Source: a virus. Taken from it: a stretch of DNA of 20,455 nt. The position numbers and the translations under genes are program-made. The stretch covers positions 1 to 20,455 of the IMG/VR virus record IMGVR_UViG_3300038566_000201. One strand, written 5' to 3'. Below are positions 15,543 to 20,455 of the stretch, piece by piece (positions within the stretch are counted from its first letter, which is position 1; the number at the start of each line of letters is the position of its first letter). The notes below the pieces were generated by a model. The model was given only the letters and a program-made list of their open reading frames with translations. It made no database searches and had not been told where the DNA came from.

Positions 15543-16294
15543 TATGGCCCTTGATTAATTATATAAGTACCTGTCGGCCTTGTTGCTGCTGTCAATGCTC
15601 TATCCATACCTAGCAAGTGCTTGCGGCTATTTGAGCGCTTAATCATGCGCTTGCCTTCTGCTGCTATGGCTGCGGTTGTATTTGAAACCTGCTTACCCCA
15701 TTCGTCTGCAAGATCCAGCGCAAGGTTATACTCAAGCGCTCGCTTGTAGCCCGGTGGCAGGTTAATAACCTCGGTTAGACCAGTAACGGGAAGCACTTCA
15801 GAAAATGGCTGAATAACGCTTAGGTGAAGTGTCTCTGAAGCGTATGGCGTAGCATCAAAATAGATTGTATTAAGTGGCCAGCCTTTTTGCAGATAGAACC
15901 GGCTTGGCCGTGCTTCGTTGGTTTTTCGGCTTATTTCATCGTATGAAACAACACCTATAACGCTTAACGGGTAGTCTGTACCTGAAGCGTCACGAATAAA
16001 TGCGGATAATATTTCTTGTGGCCTTGCTGTCTCGATATGATTATCAGGAAGCGGGACCGGTTGTGGATCTGGATAAATGCCTAATGTGTACTTAGGCTGA
16101 TTGGCCACCAGTGTATGCGTGACCACACCAACTACAGGAATAAGAAGGCTTTCAAGACTCCAAGCGTCCACCATATTGATAAACACCTGAAGAGCATCGT
16201 CACCTTCATCGGCTGGCAATGGCTCCCCAGCGGCCAAGACGCCTATCTTTCTCATAGACGCTGATATTAACGCGCCAACTGTGAAGCCTGCCAT
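15542..16294 (-). CDS. gp4-like head-completion / head-tail adaptor protein
   Basis: 250 residues. The N-terminal helix TVGALISASMRKIGVLAAGE, with DDALQVFINMVDAWSLE (about 33-48), resembles the start of P22 gp4 and T7 gp11-type adaptors (ALRKLGV, then a helix ending in W). A beta-rich middle insert (about 55-175: YTLGIYPD, DYPLSVIGVVSYDEI, WPLNTIYFDATP) and a C-terminal helical part (PPGYKRALEYNLALDLADEWG) complete it. It is longer than P22 gp4 (166) but of the usual length for the wider family found in many podoviruses. It would bind the portal after packaging and seat the gp10-like ring. AAGGGG stands about seven bases before ATG 16294. The gap to the upstream stop is three bases, and it ends on a TAATG overlap. 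Confidence 0.8.
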   Translation of the reverse strand: MAGFTVGALISASMRKIGVLAAGEPLPADEGDDALQVFINMVDAWSLESLLIPVVGVVTHTLVANQPKYTLGIYPDPQPVPLPDNHIETARPQEILSAFIRDASGTDYPLSVIGVVSYDEISRKTNEARPSRFYLQKGWPLNTIYFDATPYASETLHLSVIQPFSEVLPVTGLTEVINLPPGYKRALEYNLALDLADEWGKQVSNTTAAIAAEGKRMIKRSNSRKHLLGMDRALTAATRPTGTYIINQGP

Positions 16295-16297
16295 GGT

Positions 16298-16822
16298 TTA
16301 CCCCTTAAATTGATCTGACGTTTTGCCGGTGACTTTCAAAAGATACCCCTCAAGCTCCCATAGCTTATCTTTTGCAGCACTCAGACAGCGCTCTTTTGCA
16401 TACTTCTCGCCAAGCGCTTTGTCGTAGTTTTTAGGATCAACACAGGCCGACTCGCCATAACCAACATTGAAGCCATTAGGCAAGAAAGCCCAGCAACCGG
16501 TGGTTGTTGTATCACCTACGCGCTCAAATTTAAATTCAAGCGAGTTGGCCAGTTCTTCGATATGAGAGTATTCAACCTTATCTTTTTTAACAAAGAGGCT
16601 GTATCCGTTATCAAACTGCTCTTTGGGTGACCATGAGATATAGCCCTTGTGGGCCTCATGGTTTGGCTTGCCACCATCAAGATACTCGACTAGATAGCCT
16701 TCATCTAAGCCGTCTTCGTTAGCTGGCAATTTCCAACCTCGATAAACATTGTACGCCGCCCGGTTCATCGGAATGGCAGTCACTAGCTTATGGCTTTCAT
16801 AAATAGGGGCTGACTCATTCAT
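16298..16822 (-). CDS. Accessory protein with a C-terminal Gp49/Sf6 gene 66-like domain
   Basis: 174 residues. The N-terminal part contains AAYNVYRGWKLPANEDG, DEGYLVEYLDGG and GYISWSP, a motif set seen in small unnamed phage proteins. The C-terminal part (about 82-168) contains GFNVGYGESACVDPKNYD and AKDKLWELEGYLL. This fits the N4 Gp49/Sf6 gene 66 family, whose members usually stand alone and have no known function. The two pieces look like a fusion of common phage accessory modules. ATG 16822 is preferred to a TTG at 16846 because AAGGG is about eight bases upstream and the overlap with the preceding gene falls to eight bases. Its seat between coat and gp4 is unusual for this domain. Function unknown. 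Confidence 0.7.
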   Translation of the reverse strand: MNESAPIYESHKLVTAIPMNRAAYNVYRGWKLPANEDGLDEGYLVEYLDGGKPNHEAHKGYISWSPKEQFDNGYSLFVKKDKVEYSHIEELANSLEFKFERVGDTTTTGCWAFLPNGFNVGYGESACVDPKNYDKALGEKYAKERCLSAAKDKLWELEGYLLKVTGKTSDQFKG

Positions 16823-17441
16823 TAGAATCACCCTTACTTTCTTCAATAGCCACAGTGATCTTGTCGATCATTGTTTGCTCGCTAAAGCTCATGCGTAGGC
16901 CAAGCTTATAATCAGAACCAAGAGTTACAAGCTCTTCTTTGGTTAAGCTAGTTGGCGATTGAATAAAGCGATTAATTAGCGGCTCGCCTTCTTCATCAAT
17001 GGCGCCTGGTTCTTTTAATCCACGACTCTCAGCTTCAGCAATTAGCTGATCATCACTAAACATCGCAAGAATACCTTCAGCACCTAGACGGTTATGAAGC
17101 TCTTTTGTAAGAGAGTCTGTATCAGCATTGGCAATATCAAGCCCAGCATCCAAGGCGACAGATGCCATCTTATTGGCTTCGGCCTTTAACTGCTCAGGGG
17201 TCAATACGATAAAGCCATAGGATTCAACAAGGTTTTTAAGGTCTTGTGGGTTCGCGTTTTCAGCATCTTCCATGCTAATGCCGGTGTCGTCATTCTCAGG
17301 AAGTTTTAAGCTTTCCGGTGAATCAAGCCAGCCATCTTCTAAGTGCTCTTCAATCTCAGCCTGAGTCAGATTCATCATTAGGCCGCGCGGGTTTTCAGCG
17401 TTAAAGAGATAAACGCTCTTTTTTTTGTTTGTATCAGTCAT
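16815..17441 (-). CDS. Acidic protein of unknown function following the coat gene
   Basis: 208 residues, acidic and helical. The N-terminal segment (VYLFNAENPRGLMMNLTQAEIEEHLEDGWLDSPE) is beta-then-helix. The C-terminal 35 residues (LTKEELVTLGSDYKLGL, then MIDKITVAIEES) resemble a SAP/HeH-type helix-extended-helix, and a related-looking piece (FSDDQLIAEAESRGL) lies just before it, so it may hold two such motifs. No enzyme motif is visible. ATG 17441 is used although its Shine-Dalgarno is weak (AGAGA). Longer frames to 17525 would run back through the coat terminator and into the coat gene. It is the first gene behind the terminator that follows coat, so it should be made at a lower level than coat. 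A head-decoration or adaptor role would be a guess. Confidence 0.65.
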   Translation of the reverse strand: MTDTNKKKSVYLFNAENPRGLMMNLTQAEIEEHLEDGWLDSPESLKLPENDDTGISMEDAENANPQDLKNLVESYGFIVLTPEQLKAEANKMASVALDAGLDIANADTDSLTKELHNRLGAEGILAMFSDDQLIAEAESRGLKEPGAIDEEGEPLINRFIQSPTSLTKEELVTLGSDYKLGLRMSFSEQTMIDKITVAIEESKGDSNE

Positions 17442-17472
17442 TTTGAGTCTCTGCTTTTGGTTTGAAGATACC

Positions 17473-17496
17473 AAAAAGCCCCGGTTAAGGGGCTTT
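17473..17496 (-). terminator. Intrinsic terminator/attenuator behind the coat gene
   Basis: A perfect 8-bp stem AAAGCCCC (17475-17482) with GGGGCTTT (17489-17496) around a six-base loop, followed on the minus strand by five Ts (17473-17477). It lies 11 bases past the coat stop codon and before the next gene, so it probably lets only part of the transcripts continue into the downstream genes, leaving coat in excess. Confidence 0.75.
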
Positions 17497-17506
17497 AAGG
17501 AGGTGG

Positions 17507-18760
17507 TTAGCTTGCAGCGCCCCACATACGAAGTGCTAGCTCTGGATAGATCAAGTCAGCACCCCAAACGGCATCGATACGGGTAATTTCCGTTTGCTCA
17601 TTAATATCATAAGCAGCGGTCATTGTAAGCGATAAGCCGGTTTGTGGATCTGAAGCGCGGGCCTTAACAACCGCAGACTGTGGAAGCTCTAGGTCAATCA
17701 TGGCCAATGCAATGGCATCTTTATGGAACAAGTAGTTTTGCTCATAAGTGCTGCCAGCCAGCCCCATTACTGAGATCGGCGCATTATCTGCCGGAACATT
17801 TGTTACATTCTGGTACGCTTTCAAGCTGATAGTGTCACCATCGGCATTGGTTGTGGTCGCTGTACCATCATTGATAGCCGGTGAAATTGGGATAGTGGCC
17901 AAGCCAGAACCATCCGAATCAACATCAGCGGTAACAACAAACTCTTGAAGCAAGCCAGTCGTTTCATAGTTTTGAGGGTTCACACTATAAACACCATCAA
18001 AAGTAATAACGTCACCCGCTAGAAGCAAGCCTGTTACTGAAGCCGTCCAGCCATCGGTAGTCACTGAACTGCCATTGGTAATAGTGCCAGCAACTAACGG
18101 CGTACCACCATGAGCACCTACAGTATGCTTAGGCAGGTTTTGAGACTCATAGGTAACGTAATCAGAAACATTACCTTTGTAGCCTTTCTTATAAGCAGTC
18201 TCAACCATGCTTTCTTTGAATAGCTTGGTCACTTCATCGGATAGGCCGGCACATGTGAACGGATCAAGAACCGCATGACGCATACCATCTGAAGGAACCC
18301 CCAATGTAGTTTGCTTGGCGCCAGCATTGGCAAAATCAATAAACTTAACAGGACGCACGCCTGGCGTACCAGAAGAATGGAAGGCCTTTTTAAGAGTTAA
18401 GGTTAATGATCGGTCGATCTGGTTAGCAATCTGCACCATGGCAGAACTCAAATAGCGCTCTGAAAACATTTGAATATCAAGTGTCTTATCTTGAACAGTG
18501 AACTCAAGACCAACGTGCTCTTGACGGTCAATTTTAAATGGAATGGTTTGATCAACCATTGGTTGCTTCACTAAGGTTCGACCACTAGCGGATTTAACAC
18601 GGAAAGGAAGTTTTAAGCGGATAGTATCGCCAACCTTGCCAAATGTCTTTTCATAGTTACGGTAAACGCATTTAGCCATAACTAAGTTATTTTTTAACAG
18701 GCGTAGCGCTTCTTTAGCGATTACGTCATCTGTTAATAGGTTGTTATTCTGAACAGCCAT
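17507..18760 (-). CDS. Major capsid (coat) protein, P22 gp5-like
   Basis: 417 residues (P22 gp5: 430). The N-terminal section (LLTDDVIAKEALRLLKNNLVMAKCVYRNYEK, then VGDTIRLKLPFRV) and the following VDQTIPFKIDRQEHVGLEF and SERYLSSAMVQIANQID are typical of the P22-type coat family, which has the HK97 fold. An inserted beta domain (about 220-300: LLAGDVITFDGVYSVNPQ, then ATIPISPAI) aligns in character and place with the P22 I-domain (RGDKISFAGVKF). The C-terminus (LSLTMTAAYDINEQTEITRIDAVWGADLIYPELA) is the usual last strand region. AAGGAG stands seven bases before ATG 18760, one of the best ribosome binding sites in the window, as expected for the most abundant product. It follows the scaffold gene and is followed by its own terminator. 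Confidence 0.93.
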   Translation of the reverse strand: MAVQNNNLLTDDVIAKEALRLLKNNLVMAKCVYRNYEKTFGKVGDTIRLKLPFRVKSASGRTLVKQPMVDQTIPFKIDRQEHVGLEFTVQDKTLDIQMFSERYLSSAMVQIANQIDRSLTLTLKKAFHSSGTPGVRPVKFIDFANAGAKQTTLGVPSDGMRHAVLDPFTCAGLSDEVTKLFKESMVETAYKKGYKGNVSDYVTYESQNLPKHTVGAHGGTPLVAGTITNGSSVTTDGWTASVTGLLLAGDVITFDGVYSVNPQNYETTGLLQEFVVTADVDSDGSGLATIPISPAINDGTATTTNADGDTISLKAYQNVTNVPADNAPISVMGLAGSTYEQNYLFHKDAIALAMIDLELPQSAVVKARASDPQTGLSLTMTAAYDINEQTEITRIDAVWGADLIYPELALRMWGAAS

Positions 18761-18767
18761 GATGTAG

Positions 18768-18773
18768 CTCCTT
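18768..18773 (-). promoter_or_regulatory. Strong ribosome binding site of the coat gene
   Basis: AAGGAG on the minus strand, seven bases before ATG 18760, in the 24-base gap between scaffold stop and coat start. Its strength fits the high demand for coat protein. Confidence 0.65.
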
Positions 18774-18784
18774 GAAAAATTTCA

Positions 18785-19705
18785 TTACCACCCAGCGCCC
18801 GAATTCTTCTCTTTGGCGTTCATGGCAGCCTCATACTCTGAAAAGGACATATCTTCCATGGCCTTCTCTTGTGTACTTGAACCGCCTACCGGCGAGATTG
18901 GATCTGACGCCTGTGTCGTTTTAGTTGGTTTTGGCGGCTTAACTACAGCCGTTAAATCAAGTTTGGCGATTTCTCGCATCTGCTGAGCTGGTGACTTCTC
19001 AGCTATTTGAGCTGCAAGGTCTTTGTTTTGGCCTAGGTGATACATAACCTTTGTCGGGTCGTCACACTCTGCCAGTGCCTCAAGCATTTCACCTGTAATC
19101 GGCACCTCTGGGTTTAAAGCAACATCTGCAAAGTCAGAATACTTTTCAGCATCTTGATCAACTTTTTCTTTGATCAAGGCCATAGCGGTACGCTGCGCGT
19201 CCGTCAATTCGTCACTATTAGGCTTATCGGATTTTTCAGGCTCTTCCTTCGCCTTGCTCTCTTGCTGCTGATCAAATTCATCTACAGCATTGAGATAGTC
19301 GTCATAAGTCTCATAATCACTTTCTACAGGCTCACTAGCCTGATCTGACTTACCATCTGTTTTCTTGTCTTCCAGTTCTGCAAGACGCTTTTCCGCTGCC
19401 TCAGCGCGGCGCTTAGCTTCTTCTCGCTCCCTTACAACGTCATCGATACGTTTTTGAACACGATTTTGCTTCTTAGGTTTTGGCTCTTCGGCTTCTTCCT
19501 GTTCTGCTTTGTCGTCTTCGGCGGTGGCATTCTCACCGGAGTTATCCGCTTTTTTACCCTCGTTTTCTGCTTCTTCTTCCGCACCCCTGGAATCATCAAT
19601 CTGGGTTTCTCCCTGATCGATTTCCTGCGCTTCTGTTTCCGCTTCTACTGGGTAGTCATTTACGGATGTTTCGAAACCTGAAGTTTCGTCTTGCTCTACA
19701 CTCAT
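18785..19705 (-). CDS. Scaffolding protein, gp8-like
   Basis: 306 residues, matching P22 gp8 (303) in length, order and character. The first 170 or so residues are very acidic and low in complexity, with a basic, helical heptad stretch (about 78-115: KQNRVQKRIDDVVREREEAKRR) likely to dimerise. The middle (about 173-250) is a more ordered helical part (DAQRTAMALIKEKVDQDAEKYSDF, LEALAECDDPTKVMYHLG). A linker with DPISPVGGSS leads to a short C-terminal helix (MEDMSFSEYEAAMN), the place where P22 scaffold binds coat. It would direct procapsid assembly and leave before packaging. Start ATG 19705 with TAAGGA about seven bases upstream. It lies between portal and coat. Confidence 0.88.
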   Translation of the reverse strand: MSVEQDETSGFETSVNDYPVEAETEAQEIDQGETQIDDSRGAEEEAENEGKKADNSGENATAEDDKAEQEEAEEPKPKKQNRVQKRIDDVVREREEAKRRAEAAEKRLAELEDKKTDGKSDQASEPVESDYETYDDYLNAVDEFDQQQESKAKEEPEKSDKPNSDELTDAQRTAMALIKEKVDQDAEKYSDFADVALNPEVPITGEMLEALAECDDPTKVMYHLGQNKDLAAQIAEKSPAQQMREIAKLDLTAVVKPPKPTKTTQASDPISPVGGSSTQEKAMEDMSFSEYEAAMNAKEKNSGAGW

Positions 19706-19732
19706 GGCATATCCTTAGATACGAATTTAAGC

Positions 19733-19749
19733 CCTGTGAGCCTCACAGG
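19733..19749. other. 17-bp near-perfect palindrome between portal and scaffold genes
   Basis: CCTGTGAG (19733-19740) and CTCACAGG (19742-19749) meet around one central base. As RNA it could fold as a 6-bp stem with a 5-base loop. Read on the minus strand it is followed by GCTTAAATT, too few Ts for a convincing terminator. It could be a weak attenuator, an RNA processing site or a protein-binding site; nothing decides between these. Confidence 0.4.
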
Positions 19750-19776
19750 TAAGGTTAATGGAATAATAAACCCCAT

Positions 19777-20455
19777 TTATTCTGTTGTCACCCCGTTATT
19801 ATTCTGACTCATGGCCTCGGCAATTGCCTGGGCCACAAGCTCCCTGACTTGCTGATATGCAATATTTCCTGCGTTTGCGCCAGCTTCAATTTCTGCCAGC
19901 TTCATGCGGGCTTCTTCTGTTTCTAGTTGGGCCTGAACCACATCAGACTGAGCCTTGGCAATTGTTGCCTGAGCTTTTTCCATCTCAGCTTGTGCTTTGG
20001 CTCCATTACCTTCCGCTTCTAGCTTGCGAACTTCTAACTCTGCCATTTGAACTTGCTGCTCTGGCGTTGGTGGTGGCGGCTCTGGCATGTCCTTTTCAAG
20101 CTGCTTACGCTCTTCACCTGTCAGAACATTAGGCGGCACAATCTTTTTAAGGCGCTCTGCTATGGTGTCGGCACCGGGCCAATCCATATTAAGTGCGATT
20201 AGGTCGGCCATTACTGCGGCGGCAGACGGCACGGCTTGAGCAAACTGGATCATTGCTTCTGCTGCTTCAATGCGTTGAGTGCTGTAAGCTGGACCAGTTG
20301 TGACAATAACATCGTACTTAGCCACACCCAGATCATTTATGGTTACCCATTCTTGGGTTTGTTCGTCAAATATCTGCTCGTTAAGCTTAACAAAGTCTTC
20401 TGTGTCATCAGGAAACTTAATGCGCACGATCCGCTTTGGATCGTGACTGGGAAAC
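19777..20455 (-). CDS. Portal protein, C-terminal part (partial)
   Basis: The frame is open to the right edge, and the visible part is the last 220 or so residues of a P22-type portal. Diagnostic segments are the beta strands DDTEDFVKLNEQ, then GVAKYDVIVTTGPAYSTQRIEAAEAMIQFAQ, MADLIALNMDWPGADTIAERLKKIVPP and a long C-terminal helix (about the last 100 residues, Glu/Ala/Lys/Gln-rich). In P22 the equivalent helix forms the barrel inside the capsid. The portal is the dodecameric ring through which DNA enters and leaves. A GTG at 20427 is in frame but is not the real start, since conserved sequence continues upstream. The last 17 bases of the window (20439-20455) match a library primer, so the five outermost residues are not phage sequence. 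It is the first gene of the visible late operon. Confidence 0.88.
   Translation of the reverse strand, partial: FPSHDPKRIVRIKFPDDTEDFVKLNEQIFDEQTQEWVTINDLGVAKYDVIVTTGPAYSTQRIEAAEAMIQFAQAVPSAAAVMADLIALNMDWPGADTIAERLKKIVPPNVLTGEERKQLEKDMPEPPPPTPEQQVQMAELEVRKLEAEGNGAKAQAEMEKAQATIAKAQSDVVQAQLETEEARMKLAEIEAGANAGNIAYQQVRELVAQAIAEAMSQNNNGVTTE
20439..20455 (-). other. Untrimmed random-PCR (SISPA-type) primer sequence at the contig end
   Basis: On the minus strand the window begins GTTTCCCAGTCACGATC, identical from memory to the 17-base constant part of the primer used in random-PCR (round A/B, SISPA-type) amplification of viral nucleic acid. It lies exactly at the edge with nothing beyond it. A chance exact match of 17 bases at the end is very unlikely. 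The next nine bases inward (20430-20438) may come from the primer's random portion and so may carry errors. Confidence 0.85.

Noticed and set aside
17496-17506. TAAGGAGGTGG on the plus strand, a perfect Shine-Dalgarno-like string
   Set aside because: No plus-strand frame starts after it; the bases are the terminator arm and the end of the coat gene region read backwards.
1-20455. CRISPR arrays, insertion sequences, rRNA or long direct repeats
   Set aside because: None seen on reading both strands; repeats are limited to the short inverted repeats listed.

Overview
This window is one end of a temperate-type, P22-like short-tailed phage genome (podovirus). It probably infects a Gram-negative, possibly aquatic gammaproteobacterium; the host is inferred only from the family resemblance and the moderately AT-rich composition. 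The virion gene order is that of P22 read on the minus strand from right to left: portal, scaffold, coat, (two accessory genes), gp4-like adaptor, (small membrane protein), gp10-like stabilisation protein, needle candidate, gp7-like and gp20-like ejection proteins, a giant protein in the gp16 position, and the tailspike. Terminase and lysis genes are not in the window.

Layout. 1-741 (+): the end of an unrecognised gene overlapping a NinG-family recombination gene, the tail of an early/middle (nin-type) region. 742-937: a convergent intergenic stretch with a minus-strand intrinsic terminator that closes the late operon. 938-3070 (-): tailspike. 3107-3730 (+): an HNH-like homing-endonuclease-type gene inserted against the late operon and overlapping the stop codon of the giant gene by CTAG. 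3727-10845 (-): a 2,372-residue polyvalent protein. 10870-13936 (-): two ejection proteins, a cupin-SET fusion protein and a needle candidate. 13936-17441 (-): head-completion and accessory genes, tightly packed and often joined by TAATG stop-start overlaps. 17473-17496: an intrinsic terminator directly behind the coat gene. 17507-20455 (-): coat, scaffold and the C-terminal part of the portal.

How it works together. Scaffold and coat build the procapsid on the portal; gp4- and gp10-like proteins and the needle candidate close the head; the tailspike binds and probably cleaves surface polysaccharide; and the gp7/gp20/giant protein set would be ejected with the DNA. The unusual part is the enzymatic cargo in the ejection block. 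The giant protein carries two ADP-ribosyltransferase-like modules, a GNAT acetyltransferase-like module, a zincin protease-like module and a C-terminal LPD38-like region. Two genes upstream sits a cupin plus SET-domain (lysine methyltransferase-like) protein. Together they look like a package of protein-modifying enzymes delivered to, or made in, the infected cell.

Technical note: the last 17 bases read on the minus strand as GTTTCCCAGTCACGATC, which is the constant part of a primer widely used for random PCR amplification of viral nucleic acid. The right end is therefore an untrimmed library artefact and not phage DNA, and the source is probably a randomly amplified virome.
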